Shown: piece after piece, positions 17,717-28,412 of the stretch | Position numbering within the stretch: the stretch's first letter is position 1 | How the letters are laid out: each line of letters opens with the position of its first letter | Assembly: GCA_016222805.1 (NCBI GenBank) | Contig: JACRQG010000032.1 | Location: 186,001-250,000 of the forward strand | Origin: Verrucomicrobiota bacterium | Lineage (GTDB): Bacteria > Verrucomicrobiota > Verrucomicrobiia > Opitutales > Opitutaceae | Length of the DNA stretch: 64,000 nucleotides | Direction of reading: 5' to 3' | The notes under the pieces: generated by a model | What the model saw: the letters and a program-made list of their open reading frames with translations, nothing else | What the model was told of the DNA's origin: nothing | Databases searched by the model: none | Made by a program: the position numbers and the translations under genes

Positions 17717-18286
17717 ATGTCCCTTTTCCCGCCCGCCATGACGCTGCCACTCCTCCTCGCCGCCGCCGTCGATCACGCCGCCCAGCCCGGCATTGCCGAG
17801 AAGTTCGGGCTCGAGACGAAGTACATCATCATGCAGGTGATCAGCTTCCTGATCGTCCTGGGCGTGCTGTACAAGTTCGGCATCAAGCCCGTCACGGCGA
17901 CGATGGAGGAGCGCAACCGCAAGATCGCCGAAGGCATCAAGCACGCCGAGGAAATGCAGGCCAAGCTGGCCGCGGCCCAGCAGGAGAGCGCCGCCATCGT
18001 CAAGAAGGCCAACACCGAAGCCACGCGGATCGTCGAGGACGCCCGCAAAATGGCCAAGGATTACCTCGACAAGCAGACCCAGGAGGCGACCGCCAAGGCC
18101 AGCGACCTTCTCGTCAAGGCCCAGCAGGCAATCGAGCTCGAGCACAAGAAGATGCTCGCCGACGCCCGCACCGAGATCGCCCGCCTGGTGGTGACGACCA
18201 CCGAGCGCGTGCTCGCGAAGAAGCTCACCGACGCCGACCGCGCCTCCTACAACGAGGCCGCCGCCCGCGAACTGACGAGCGTCTGA
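17717..18286 (+). CDS. atpF: ATP synthase F0 subunit b
   Basis: Subunit b is the peripheral stalk that connects the membrane sector to the F1 head. The 189-residue protein has one membrane helix near residues 37-56 ([19 protein letters not shown]). A long charged coiled coil follows ([18 protein letters not shown] onwards). Only one b gene is present, implying a b2 homodimer. Start at 17717 or at the internal ATG at 17738 cannot be decided; neither changes the membrane helix. Confidence 0.93.
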   Translation: MSLFPPAMTLPLLLAAAVDHAAQPGIAEKFGLETKYIIMQVISFLIVLGVLYKFGIKPVTATMEERNRKIAEGIKHAEEMQAKLAAAQQESAAIVKKANTEATRIVEDARKMAKDYLDKQTQEATAKASDLLVKAQQAIELEHKKMLADARTEIARLVVTTTERVLAKKLTDADRASYNEAAARELTSV

Positions 18287-18326
18287 TCCCGTCCGCTTCC
18301 TCCTCTCTTTTTCCCCCTGCGCTGCG

Positions 18327-18722
18327 ATGGCCTCCGGCAAAAAGCAAATCCAGCAACTCGCCCGCCAGTTTTTCCAACTGAGCCTGGTCGACGGAGAGCC
18401 TACCGCCGACCGCGTCGCCGGGGTGCTGGCGTACCTCGAAAAACACCCGCCGGCGCACAGTCTCGCGGTGCTCAAGGCCTACCAGCGCCTGATCGCCGCG
18501 GAAGTCGCCCGCCGTCAGGCGGTGGTCGAGCATGCCGGTCCGCTCCAGGCGGCCGCGCTCACGGCCATCGCCGCCGCCATGACCGCCCGCTACCAGCGTC
18601 CGATCCGGGGCGTGGCGCGCCGCAACGATGCCCTGCTCGCCGGCCTGCGCGTGCGCGTTGGCGACGACGTCCTTGAGTCTTCCGTGGCCGGCCAGCTCGA
18701 CCAGCTCGCGCGTGCCGTCTGA
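18327..18722 (+). CDS. atpH: ATP synthase F1 subunit delta (short form)
   Basis: Subunit delta joins the peripheral stalk to the top of F1. This copy is 131 residues against the usual 175-185. Its C terminus carries the recognisable GLRVRVGDDVLESSVAGQLDQL strand-helix signature, but the N-terminal helical domain that binds alpha is reduced. It sits 40 bp after atpF and 39 bp before atpA, exactly where delta is expected. The open frame does not extend usefully upstream of the ATG. Assignment rests on position plus the C-terminal motif. Confidence 0.82.
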   Translation: MASGKKQIQQLARQFFQLSLVDGEPTADRVAGVLAYLEKHPPAHSLAVLKAYQRLIAAEVARRQAVVEHAGPLQAAALTAIAAAMTARYQRPIRGVARRNDALLAGLRVRVGDDVLESSVAGQLDQLARAV

Positions 18723-18761
18723 GTTTCCTAACCCGCCTCCCGACTTCCTTCCCCCTTTCCG

Positions 18762-20288
18762 ATGAGCTCCGTTCTCGAACAAATCGAACAACAGATCGCC
18801 AAACTCTCCAGCAAGGCCGTCAAGAAGAACACCGGCAACATCCGCACGGTTGCTGACGGCGTGGCCAAGATCGAAGGCCTCTCGGACGTGATGTACAACG
18901 AGATGGTGCAGTTCCCGGGCGGTGCCATCGGGATTGCCCTCAACCTCGAAGAGGATGAGGTCGGCTGCGTCGTGCTCGGCGACATCTCGAAGCTGAAGGA
19001 AGGCGACGAGGTGCAGACCACCGGGCGCCTGCTGTCCGTGCCCGTCGGCAAGTCCCTGCTCGGCCGGACGGTCGACGCCCTCGGCAATCCCATCGACGGC
19101 AAGGGTCCGATCGCCTCCAAGGAATACTACCCCGTGGAAAAGATCGCCCCGGGCATCATCGTCCGGAAGTCGGTCTCCCAGCCGCTCCTCACCGGCATCA
19201 TGGCGATCGATTCGATGATCCCGATCGGCCGCGGTCAGCGCGAGCTGATCATCGGCGACCGCGGCACCGGCAAGACCACGATCGCAATCGATACGATCAT
19301 CAACCAGGCGAAGATCAACAAGGTCGGCCTCGCCAGCGGCGACCCGAAGTTCCGCCCCGTTTACTCCATCTACGTCGCGGTTGGGCAGAAGAATTCCAAC
19401 ATCGTCCGCACCATCGGCGCGCTCGAGTCCGCCGGGGCGCTCGAATACACGATCATCGTCGCCGCGCCCGCGGCGGACAACCCCGCCAACCAGTATCTCG
19501 CGCCGTACTCCGGCGCCGCCATGGGCGAGTGGTTCATGGAAAACGGCATGGATGCGCTGATCGTGTACGACGATCTGTCCAAGCACGCCGTCGCTTACCG
19601 CCAGATTTCGCTCATCCTCAAGCGCCCGTCCGGCCGCGAAGCGTATCCGGGCGACGTCTTCTATTTGCACTCCCGCCTGCTGGAGCGCTCGGCGCGCCTG
19701 GAAGGCAAGGGCTCGCTCACGGCGCTGCCGATCATCGAAACCCTCGCGGGCGACGTCTCGGCCTACATCCCGACCAACGTCATTTCGATCACCGACGGCC
19801 AGATCTTCCTCGAGACCGATCTCTTCAATCAGGGCATCCGTCCCGCCGTTTCGGTCGGTCTTTCGGTCTCCCGCGTGGGTTCCGCCGCGCAGATCAAGGC
19901 GACCAAGCAGGTCGGCGGCAAACTGAAGGGCGAACTCGCGCAGTTCCGCGAACTAGCCGCCTTCGCCCAGTTCGGTTCGGATCTCGACGCCAAGACCAAG
20001 GCGCAGCTCGACCGCGGTTCCCGCATCGTCGAACTCTTCAAGCAGCCGCAGTTCAACCCGCTGCCGATCGAGCTGCAGGTCGCGGTGCTCTTCGCGATGC
20101 AGAAGGGCTACTTCGACCCGATCGACGTGAAGAAGATCGTGGCCGCCGCCACCTCGATGAAGGAGTTCTTCCTCACCCGGAAGGACGCGCTCCTGAGTGA
20201 AGTGCGCACCAAGGCCGCCCTCGACAAGGATCTCGAAGCCAAGCTCCAGGCGGCCTGCGACGAGTGGAAGGGCTCGTACAGCTCCTGA
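18762..20288 (+). CDS. atpA: ATP synthase F1 subunit alpha
   Basis: This non-catalytic nucleotide-binding subunit of the F1 hexamer has 508 residues. The P-loop GDRGTGKT lies at 165-172 and the signature [17 protein letters not shown] is present, which includes the arginine finger region. The C-terminal helical domain is complete. It sits in the standard position between delta and gamma with short spacers, so it is part of the single atp transcript. Confidence 0.98.
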   Translation: MSSVLEQIEQQIAKLSSKAVKKNTGNIRTVADGVAKIEGLSDVMYNEMVQFPGGAIGIALNLEEDEVGCVVLGDISKLKEGDEVQTTGRLLSVPVGKSLLGRTVDALGNPIDGKGPIASKEYYPVEKIAPGIIVRKSVSQPLLTGIMAIDSMIPIGRGQRELIIGDRGTGKTTIAIDTIINQAKINKVGLASGDPKFRPVYSIYVAVGQKNSNIVRTIGALESAGALEYTIIVAAPAADNPANQYLAPYSGAAMGEWFMENGMDALIVYDDLSKHAVAYRQISLILKRPSGREAYPGDVFYLHSRLLERSARLEGKGSLTALPIIETLAGDVSAYIPTNVISITDGQIFLETDLFNQGIRPAVSVGLSVSRVGSAAQIKATKQVGGKLKGELAQFRELAAFAQFGSDLDAKTKAQLDRGSRIVELFKQPQFNPLPIELQVAVLFAMQKGYFDPIDVKKIVAAATSMKEFFLTRKDALLSEVRTKAALDKDLEAKLQAACDEWKGSYSS

Positions 20289-20333
20289 CCCGCGTTTCCG
20301 CTCTCCGCCTGATTTCGCGACCTCCGTCGTCCC

Positions 20334-21215
20334 ATGGCCTCCACCCGCGACATCCGCCGACGCATCAAGTCGGTCAAGAACACCCGCCAGATCACCAAGG
20401 CGATGGAGCTCGTGGCCGCTTCGAAGATGAAGAAGGCCCAGCAGGCCGCCCTGGCGGGCCGGCCCTACGCCGAACTCATGGCGCGCATGCTGGCCGCGCT
20501 CGCCGACCGCGTGGAGGAGGCGCAGCATCCGTTCCTGGTGCGCCGCGAGGTGAAGACCCGCGGAATCATCCTCGTCACGACCGACAAGGGCCTGGCCGGT
20601 CCGCTGAATGCCAATCTCTTCAAGCTCGTCACCGAGATTCGCACTCCCGCCAAGTACGCGGTGATCGGCCGCAAGGGCGCCCAGTTCATCGCCCGGACCC
20701 GCCGCGATCTGCTCGCCGACTTCACCGTCAGTGACCGGGTCGCATTTGCCGAGGTCAAGGTGGTCGCCGAGTTCATGGTGCAGCAGTACCTCGAGGGCGT
20801 CGTCGACACCGTGGAGATCATCTGGCCGCGGTTCCGCAACACCCTGGTGCAGGTGCCGACCCTGCTGCCGCTCCTGCCGCTCACGAGCGTCAAGGACGTG
20901 ATCGCCGATCTTCGCTCCGATGCCGGCGCCGGCGCGCGTACCGCCCAGGCGACCGAACAGCAGATGCTGTTCGAACCGGATCCGGAGACCGTGTTGGCCG
21001 CCTTGCTTCCGCTCTACGTCAACCGCGAAATCCATCAGCAGGTGCTCGATGCCAAGGCCTCCGAGCACAGCGCCCGCATGGTCGCGATGAAGACGGCCAA
21101 GGACAACGCCACCAAGCTCCTGGCGGACCTCACGCTCGAGTACAACAAGGCCCGGCAGGCCGCGATCACGCAGGAAATCCTCGAGATCGCCGCCGCGCAG
21201 TTCGCCGCCGCCTGA
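20334..21215 (+). CDS. atpG: ATP synthase F1 subunit gamma
   Basis: This is the central rotor shaft of F1, 293 residues. The N-terminal helix begins ASTRDIRRRIKSVKNTRQITKAMELVA, the canonical coiled-coil start. The C-terminal partner helix includes EHSARMVAMKTAKDNATKLL followed by NKARQAAITQEILEI. The central Rossmann-like domain contains TDKGLAGPLNANLF. It lies 45 bp after atpA and 46 bp before atpD. The length is normal. Confidence 0.97.
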   Translation: MASTRDIRRRIKSVKNTRQITKAMELVAASKMKKAQQAALAGRPYAELMARMLAALADRVEEAQHPFLVRREVKTRGIILVTTDKGLAGPLNANLFKLVTEIRTPAKYAVIGRKGAQFIARTRRDLLADFTVSDRVAFAEVKVVAEFMVQQYLEGVVDTVEIIWPRFRNTLVQVPTLLPLLPLTSVKDVIADLRSDAGAGARTAQATEQQMLFEPDPETVLAALLPLYVNREIHQQVLDAKASEHSARMVAMKTAKDNATKLLADLTLEYNKARQAAITQEILEIAAAQFAAA

Positions 21216-21231
21216 TGTCACCACCCTTTAA

Positions 21232-22728
<1,497 letters not shown>

Positions 22729-22736
22729 TCCCCGCC

Positions 22737-23144
22737 ATGCCGCTCACGCTCGAAATCGTCACGCCGGAGGCCAAGGTCTACTCGGACACGATTGATACCG
22801 TCGTCATTCCCACGGTCGAGGGCGAGGTCGGCATCCTGCCGGGACACATTCCGCTGCTCACCCAGGTCGAGGACGGGGAACTGCGCGTCACGAAGGCGGG
22901 GGCGACCGAACTTCTCGCCGTCAGCGGCGGTTTTGCCGAGGTTGAGGGAGATTGCGTTCGGGTGCTGGCCGAGCACGCGATCAGCGAAGACAAGATCGAC
23001 GAAAAGGCGGTGGAAGAAGCCCTTCGACGGGCCCAGGAGCAACTGGCCGAGGCCAAGAACCTGGATCCGCAGCAATACGAGAAGCTCCTCGACTTGGTCC
23101 GCTATTCCGGAGTCCAACTCGCCGTAAAGCGACGCAAGCGATAG
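22737..23144 (+). CDS. atpC: ATP synthase F1 subunit epsilon
   Basis: Epsilon is the regulatory rotor subunit that contacts gamma and the c-ring. The 135-residue protein has the N-terminal beta-sandwich (LEIVTPEAKVYSDTIDTVVIP, GILPGHIPLLTQ) and a C-terminal alpha-helical hairpin (EEALRRAQEQLAEAKNLDPQ). It ends the atp operon. A GCAAGC-GATA-GCTTGC hairpin spans its TAG stop codon and a GGCGA-TTTT-TCGCC hairpin follows. Confidence 0.95.
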   Translation: MPLTLEIVTPEAKVYSDTIDTVVIPTVEGEVGILPGHIPLLTQVEDGELRVTKAGATELLAVSGGFAEVEGDCVRVLAEHAISEDKIDEKAVEEALRRAQEQLAEAKNLDPQQYEKLLDLVRYSGVQLAVKRRKR

Positions 23145-23176
23145 CTTGCCTGGTTGGCTAAGGGCGATTTTTCGCC
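23134..23176 (+). terminator. two weak hairpins at the end of the atp operon
   Basis: GCAAGC (23134-23139) pairs with GCTTGC (23144-23149) across a GATA loop. GGCGA (23163-23167) pairs with TCGCC (23172-23176) across four T. Neither is followed by a T-tract, so intrinsic termination is not certain; they may instead protect the 3' end. Confidence 0.35.
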
Positions 23177-23253
23177 GAACTTCGCCACTTCCCGCTCGCA
23201 AAATCCCGACGGCCCCTTTTCTTCGCCATCGACTGATACCGAGTCTCACTCCT

Positions 23254-23508
23254 ATGTCGTCCGCGCCCATCCCGCTTTCACCCCTGTGCCAGCTCCCTGC
23301 GGGACGCACGGGACGGGTGACGCGGCTGACGGGCGACGAAGGCTTCTGCCAACGCATCCGTGAAATGGGTTTCGGCGAGGCGGCTCTCGTCACCAAGATC
23401 TCCGGTAGCTCCACCAGCTTGTGCCTCGTTAATGGCATGCGCATCGCCCTCAACCACGGTGCGGCCATGAGCATCCTGGTGGAACACCTGCCCGCCGCGG
23501 CGCGCTGA
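23254..23508 (+). CDS. feoA: ferrous iron transport protein A
   Basis: FeoA is a small SH3-like cytosolic protein that assists FeoB. The 84 residues contain LPAGRTGRVTRLTGDEGFCQRIREMGFGEAALVTK and the basic NGMRIALNHGAAMSILVE end, typical of the family. The ATG at 23254 starts just before the SH3 domain. feoB follows 15 bp downstream, so the pair is co-transcribed. Confidence 0.93.
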   Translation: MSSAPIPLSPLCQLPAGRTGRVTRLTGDEGFCQRIREMGFGEAALVTKISGSSTSLCLVNGMRIALNHGAAMSILVEHLPAAAR

Positions 23509-23523
23509 GGACCGCCGCGCGCC

Positions 23524-25710
23524 ATGGCCGCGAACGTACGCCCGCCTGACCCAGGCGCCGACGGCCGGGGTGATTTGCCCCCGCACATCGCGGCGGCCTC
23601 CCTCCCGCGCCGCGCCTCCCCTGCCTCCGAACGCACGCCCGTCTACGCGATGGTGGGCAACCCGAACTGCGGCAAGACGACGCTCTTCAACGCGCTCACC
23701 GGCTTGCGCCAGAAGGTCGGGAACTATCCGGGCGTGACGGTGGAGAAGAAGATCGGCGAGGCCTACTCGCAACACGGCCGGCCGATGAAGATCATCGATC
23801 TTCCCGGGGCCTATTCCCTGGCGGCGCGCTCACCCGACGAGGCCGTGACCCGGGATGTCCTGCTGGGGCGTCGGGCCGATACGCCCCAACCCGATCGCGT
23901 TATCTGCGTGCTCGATGCCACGAATCTCGAGCGCAGCCTCTACTTCGTTCATCAGATCTTCGATCTCGGCCGGCCGGTCATCGTCGTGTTGAACATGATG
24001 GACCTCGCCCAGCGGGCGGGAATCGAGATCGATGCGCGCGAACTCGAGGCCCGACTGGGTGTCCCGGTGATCGCGGGCGAAGCCGTCCACGGCCGCGGCG
24101 TGGTGGAATTGCGCCTCGCCATGAGCCGGGCGGAACTACCCCTTCCGCGGCATCGCTGGGATGTGCCGGCGCCGATCGCGCCCGCCGTCGCGGAACTCCA
24201 GGCCTCCCTGTCGGAAGGCGACGGCCGGCCCCCGCTGGTGGCCCGGGCCGAGGCCCTGCTTCTCCTCACCGATTTCGACACCGTCCGCGTGGCCGGATCG
24301 ACCCCGCTCAGCGCGCGAACCACGGGGATCCTGGACGCCTGGCGGCAGCGGTGGGCAGGGCAGGGCACCGACTGGTCCGGAACTCTAATCAAAAGCCGGT
24401 ACGACTCGATCCACCGCCTTTGCCACGATGTCACGCGCCGCACCCGCACCCAGGGGCCCTCGCTCTCCGATCGCGTGGACGCGATCCTGATCCACTCCGT
24501 CTGGGGCTGGCTGGTGTTCGCCACGATCATGGCGCTCCTCTTCTTCTCGATCTTCACGCTCGCGGAGTACCCGATGAACTGGATCGACTCCCAGGTGGCG
24601 GCCCTGGGGGATTGGGTGAAGTCCACGATGTCCGCCGGGGATCTGCGGGATCTCTTCACCGATGGCGTCATCGCCGGGGTCGGTGGAATCGTCGTCTTCC
24701 TGCCGCAGATCCTGATTCTCTTCTTCTTCGTCGGACTGCTGGAAAGCACCGGCTACATGGCGCGGGCGGCCTTCCTGATGGACCGCCCGATGAGTCGCGT
24801 GGGCTTGCATGGCAAGTCCTTCATCCCGCTGCTGGGCTCGTACGCCTGCGCTATCCCGGGGATCATGGCCACCCGCACGATCGAGGATGCCAAGGATCGG
24901 CTCGTCACCATCCTGGTGGCCCCGCTGATGAGTTGCTCGGCGCGCCTGCCGGTCTACCTGCTGATGATCGCCACGCTGCTGCCCGGCGACGCCCTGCCGG
25001 CGGGAACCAAGGCGGGCATCATGCTGCTGATGTACTTCCTCGGCACGGCCGGGGCGTTCGGGTTCGCGTGGCTGTTCAAGCGCACGCTGCTCCGGAGTTC
25101 ACCGCCCCTGATGATCCTGGAGCTGCCGCCGTATCAGCCACCCCGATTCAAGGACATTCTGCGCCACATGGTCGAACGCGCGTGGCTCTTCCTGAAGAAC
25201 GCCGGCACCATCATCCTGGCGATTTCGATCGTCCTGTGGTTCCTCACCACCTACCCCAAGCACCCCGATCCCGCCGCCTCCCCGGATGTGCAGATCGCCC
25301 ACAGTTTCGCGGGGCAGGCCGGAAAGGTGATCGAACCCCTGATCAAGCCCCTGGGCTTCGACTGGCGCATCGGCATCGGACTGATCACCTCGTTTGCCGC
25401 GCGGGAGGTCTTTGTCAGTTCGATGGGCGTGATCTTCGGCGTGCAGGCGGGCGACGACAACACGGCGCCGATTCGCGACGCCATGCGTGCGGCCGTCTGG
25501 CCGGACGGGGCGCCGCTCTTCACCCCGCTCGTTTGCCTCGTGCTGATGGTCTACTACGTTTTCGCGATGCAGTGCATGAGCACCATCGCGATTGTGAAGC
25601 GGGAAACCAACTCCTGGCGTTGGCCCCTCTTCCAGATCGCCTACATGACGGGCACGGCGTGGCTGGTGTGCTTTGCCGCCTACCAGGCGGGCCGGGCCTT
25701 GGGATTCTGA
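23524..25710 (+). CDS. feoB: ferrous iron transporter FeoB
   Basis: FeoB is an inner-membrane Fe(II) importer with an N-terminal G domain, 728 residues here. The G1 motif GNPNCGKT is at 45-52, preceded by a proline-rich 40-residue extension; G3 is DLPGAYSL and G4 is NMMD. A guanine-dissociation-inhibitor-like helical region follows, then about eight or nine membrane helices. The gate motif with cysteine, SYACAIPGIMATRT, is present. A second gate half lies near SFAAREVFVSSMG. It is downstream of feoA and upstream of a small cysteine-rich membrane protein. Confidence 0.97.
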   Translation: MAANVRPPDPGADGRGDLPPHIAAASLPRRASPASERTPVYAMVGNPNCGKTTLFNALTGLRQKVGNYPGVTVEKKIGEAYSQHGRPMKIIDLPGAYSLAARSPDEAVTRDVLLGRRADTPQPDRVICVLDATNLERSLYFVHQIFDLGRPVIVVLNMMDLAQRAGIEIDARELEARLGVPVIAGEAVHGRGVVELRLAMSRAELPLPRHRWDVPAPIAPAVAELQASLSEGDGRPPLVARAEALLLLTDFDTVRVAGSTPLSARTTGILDAWRQRWAGQGTDWSGTLIKSRYDSIHRLCHDVTRRTRTQGPSLSDRVDAILIHSVWGWLVFATIMALLFFSIFTLAEYPMNWIDSQVAALGDWVKSTMSAGDLRDLFTDGVIAGVGGIVVFLPQILILFFFVGLLESTGYMARAAFLMDRPMSRVGLHGKSFIPLLGSYACAIPGIMATRTIEDAKDRLVTILVAPLMSCSARLPVYLLMIATLLPGDALPAGTKAGIMLLMYFLGTAGAFGFAWLFKRTLLRSSPPLMILELPPYQPPRFKDILRHMVERAWLFLKNAGTIILAISIVLWFLTTYPKHPDPAASPDVQIAHSFAGQAGKVIEPLIKPLGFDWRIGIGLITSFAAREVFVSSMGVIFGVQAGDDNTAPIRDAMRAAVWPDGAPLFTPLVCLVLMVYYVFAMQCMSTIAIVKRETNSWRWPLFQIAYMTGTAWLVCFAAYQAGRALGF

Positions 25711-25717
25711 CTCCGCG

Positions 25718-25864
25718 ATGAACGCCGACATGCAGCAGATCGCCGCGCTGGCCATCGTCGCCCTGGCGGTGCTAGGGCTGGTCTTCCGCCGGCGTCTGCG
25801 GGGCCGGCGGAAGTCATGTGCGGACGGGTGCGCCGCCTGCCCGACGGAAAAGTTGCGGCGCTGA
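25718..25864 (+). CDS. FeoB-associated Cys-rich membrane protein
   Basis: This 48-residue protein has one membrane helix (IAALAIVALAVLGLVF), a basic stretch (RRRLRGRRK), and a short tail with three cysteines (SCADGCAACPTEK). Small proteins of this layout follow feoB in many bacteria and are annotated as FeoB-associated; a role in Fe(II) handling or complex stability is presumed rather than proven. The ATG is seven bases after the feoB stop. Confidence 0.75.
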   Translation: MNADMQQIAALAIVALAVLGLVFRRRLRGRRKSCADGCAACPTEKLRR

Positions 25865-25899
25865 CCCCGTCGGCGTTTTCGGCCGCGGCGGCCGCCTCC

Positions 25900-25930
25900 G
25901 GTGTGGAACCTTTGTCCGGTTTTCCACACC
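25900..25930. repeat. hairpin between the feo operon and terC
   Basis: GGTGTGGAA (25900-25908) pairs exactly with TTCCACACC (25922-25930) across a 13-base loop. No T-tract follows, so it is not a classical terminator. No yybP-ykoY (manganese) riboswitch elements were recognised here. Confidence 0.55.
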
Positions 25931-25979
25931 AGTTCGCATTGTGGGCGGGCCACCTCCTCCCAGCGTCTCGGCCTTTCGC

Positions 25980-27017
25980 ATGACATCCCTGACGCTTTTT
26001 CCGTTCGCCGACTACTGGTGGTTTTACGCCCTCTTCTCCATCGGGGTCTGCGGTCTGCTCGCGCTCGACCTCGGGATCTTCCACCGCGAGGCCCACACGG
26101 TCTCTTTCCGCGAGGCGCTGGGTTGGTCGATCGTCTGGTGTGTCCTCGCCCTCGCGTTCTGCTTCGGCCTGTGGCGCTATGCGGAGTGGAAACTACCCCA
26201 GGACCCGCGCCTCCTCGCTGCCGGCCTGGCGCCGGCCGCCGCGGTCGACCTCGCCCGTCAGAGCGCCCTGGAGTTCCTCACCGGCTATGTGGTCGAGCTC
26301 TCGCTCTCGGTCGACAACATCTTCGTCTTCATCGTGGTGTTCACGTACTTCGGCATTCCGGCGCAGTACCAGCACCGCGTGCTCTTCTTCGGCATCCTCG
26401 GGGCGCTCTTCTTCCGCATCCTCTTCATCTCGCTCGGCGCCGTCCTGATGAAGTTCCACTGGGTGATCTGGGTCTTCGGCGGGTTTCTCATCCTCACGGG
26501 CTTCAAGATCCTCTTCGCCCCCGAGAAGCCGATGGATCCGGAGAAGAACCCGCTGCTGCGTTTGCTCCGCCGCCTGGTGCCGATCACCCCGCGCTTCGAC
26601 GGCCAGAAGTTCTTTGTCATCGAGCGGGGTGTCCGCCATGGCACGCCGCTCCTGGTCGCCCTCGCCGCCATCGAATTCACCGACATCATCTTCGCCGTGG
26701 ACTCGGTGCCGGCCATCTTCGCCATCACCAAGGAACCCCTGATTGTCTTCACCTCGAACATCTTTGCCATCCTGGGACTACGTTCGATGTTCTTCCTGCT
26801 TGCCGGGGTCGTGCACAAGTTCCGGTTCCTCAAGTACGGCCTCGGCCTGGTGCTCGTGTTTGTCGGCCTCAAGATGGCCTGGCTGAACGACCTTTTTGGC
26901 GGCAAGTTCCCGATCACCTGGTCGCTCGGGATCATCGGCGGAATCCTGGGCCTCTCGGTTGCGGTTTCCTGGTTGCTGCCGCCCAGGGCCGCCGTCAGCC
27001 CGTCCACCAACGCGTGA
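25980..27017 (+). CDS. TerC/Alx family integral membrane protein
   Basis: This is an inner-membrane protein of 345 residues with about nine helices. The TerC family signatures are ELSLSVDNIFVFIVVFTYF and its second-half counterpart EFTDIIFAVDSVPAIFAIT, each with the acidic residues implicated in metal binding. Members such as Alx and MeeF/MeeY export manganese or help metallate exported proteins; tellurite resistance is the historical name. The start at 25980 begins just before the first helix. The last 23 bp overlap the convergent ExoD-type gene. Confidence 0.9.
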   Translation: MTSLTLFPFADYWWFYALFSIGVCGLLALDLGIFHREAHTVSFREALGWSIVWCVLALAFCFGLWRYAEWKLPQDPRLLAAGLAPAAAVDLARQSALEFLTGYVVELSLSVDNIFVFIVVFTYFGIPAQYQHRVLFFGILGALFFRILFISLGAVLMKFHWVIWVFGGFLILTGFKILFAPEKPMDPEKNPLLRLLRRLVPITPRFDGQKFFVIERGVRHGTPLLVALAAIEFTDIIFAVDSVPAIFAITKEPLIVFTSNIFAILGLRSMFFLLAGVVHKFRFLKYGLGLVLVFVGLKMAWLNDLFGGKFPITWSLGIIGGILGLSVAVSWLLPPRAAVSPSTNA

Positions 27018-27642
27018 TCCGATCGAACAACTCCACGATGACACCGGCGAATGCGGCGAAGTAGGCCAGGGTGACGACGAACAACCCGTGGGCCGCCAGG
27101 ACTGCGGCCCCATCGCGTTCGAGCAAGCCCAATGCGCCCACCACGACCACCAGAGCCGGCAGGGTGTTGGTGAAGGGGATGCCGCCCAGCGGCAGCAGGA
27201 GGAGGGTCGCCCCAAGGCAGATCACGACGGCATGCAGCCGGATCAGCCCGGCGTGCGCGGTCATCCAGGGCCAGCGGGGGCGCAGCCGGCGCTCGATCCA
27301 GCCGATCAGCCTGCTGGCGCCTTCCAGGATGGCGCGAAAGAATCGCGGCGGCAGTTGCACCGCCAGCAGCCGCTGCGGCAGCCAGGGGGGCACGCCGATC
27401 ACCTGGCAGGCCGCCAGCACCAGGATCACCGCGCCAAACGGCACCGACAGCCCCGGGATCGTCACCGGGGCGCAGAAGGGCAGCCCGAGGATCACGATGA
27501 GAAGCCCCGTGGCCCGATCCCCGAGCACCTCCATCACTTCGCGCAGCGTCACCGACCGCTCGCGAAACGTCTCCGCCAGTCCGTGCAATTCGGCCGAAAG
27601 CCGGCGGAGCGGATCGGGAGCGGTGGAGTCGACGGGCCTCAC
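26995..27642 (-). CDS. ExoD family membrane protein
   Basis: The 215-residue inner-membrane protein starts with a cytosolic region (LSAELHGLAETFRERSVTLREVMEVLGDRA) followed by helices including GLLIVILGLPFCAPVTIPG, the family hallmark, and three or four hydrophobic segments at the C terminus. ExoD was named for exopolysaccharide defects in Rhizobium; its biochemical role is not settled. The frame stays open well upstream over queE, but the GTG at 27642 fits the family length. It is the third gene behind queC and queE, 26 bp after queE. Confidence 0.78.
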   Translation of the reverse strand: MRPVDSTAPDPLRRLSAELHGLAETFRERSVTLREVMEVLGDRATGLLIVILGLPFCAPVTIPGLSVPFGAVILVLAACQVIGVPPWLPQRLLAVQLPPRFFRAILEGASRLIGWIERRLRPRWPWMTAHAGLIRLHAVVICLGATLLLLPLGGIPFTNTLPALVVVVGALGLLERDGAAVLAAHGLFVVTLAYFAAFAGVIVELFDRITRWWTG

Positions 27643-27668
27643 GGCGGAGGGGAGTGGGTCCGCACCCT

Positions 27669-28364
27669 TCAGGTGCCGCGCCGGTTGCCGTACAACTCGA
27701 GGTGGAGCCGGTGGGTGTAGCGGTATCCGTGGGTCTTGCACACCTCCGCCAGCCAGCCCGCGCGTTCCCGCATCCGCTCCAGGGAGGTTGCCTCCGGCAT
27801 CAACAGCACCTTGTGCCGCGGGATCGCGCGTTGCAGGGCCGCGAGCATGTGCTCCATCTCCTCGATGTCCTCCGGTCGCGCGATCACGAACTTGAACTGG
27901 TACGGGTACCGATCGACCCAGGCGCGCACCACTTCCGGCTGCCAGCGCGTGGCCTCGTGTTTCTTCCGCCACGCGGCATGCTCCACCGGATCGGGCGCGG
28001 AGTTCAGCAGCTTCGGCGACAGCGACGCGAGGTCACACGCGATGCCCGCCGGGGCCACGGTGCCGGCGGTCTCGATCGTCAGGTGCCGGCCCGAGGCCGC
28101 CACGCGCTCCGCCAGCACCGTCACGTCCTTGGCGATCATCGGTTCGCCGCCGGTGAGCACGACGTGCCGCGCAACCGGATGATCCTCGATGGCAGTCAAG
28201 ATCTGCTCCGGCGTCCGCGGCGTCCCTTCGGGGTTCCACGAAGCGTAGGGCGTGTCGCACCAGCGGCAGCGCAGGTTGCAGCCGCTGGTGCGGACGAAGA
28301 CCGACGGCACGCCCGTCAGCTCACCTTCGCCCTGCAGGGAATAGAAGATCTCCGAAATCAACAT
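27669..28364 (-). CDS. queE: 7-carboxy-7-deazaguanine synthase QueE
   Basis: QueE is the radical SAM enzyme that converts 6-carboxytetrahydropterin to 7-carboxy-7-deazaguanine in queuosine synthesis. The 231-residue protein begins ISEIFYSLQGEGELTG, typical of QueE. The iron-sulfur cysteines are C29, C33 and C36 in CNLRCRWC, and the GGEP segment follows in LTGGEPMI. It is 48 bp downstream of queC in the same direction. queD and queF are not in the window. Confidence 0.93.
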   Translation of the reverse strand: MLISEIFYSLQGEGELTGVPSVFVRTSGCNLRCRWCDTPYASWNPEGTPRTPEQILTAIEDHPVARHVVLTGGEPMIAKDVTVLAERVAASGRHLTIETAGTVAPAGIACDLASLSPKLLNSAPDPVEHAAWRKKHEATRWQPEVVRAWVDRYPYQFKFVIARPEDIEEMEHMLAALQRAIPRHKVLLMPEATSLERMRERAGWLAEVCKTHGYRYTHRLHLELYGNRRGT

Positions 28365-28412
28365 GCGGCGGCCTGGTGGAAAGATAACGGCGGAGCGTTC
28401 GCGCGCAACGGA

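Noticed and set aside
25865-25979. Possible manganese (yybP-ykoY) riboswitch before the terC gene
   Set aside because: None of its conserved loop sequences are present; only a simple hairpin is seen.
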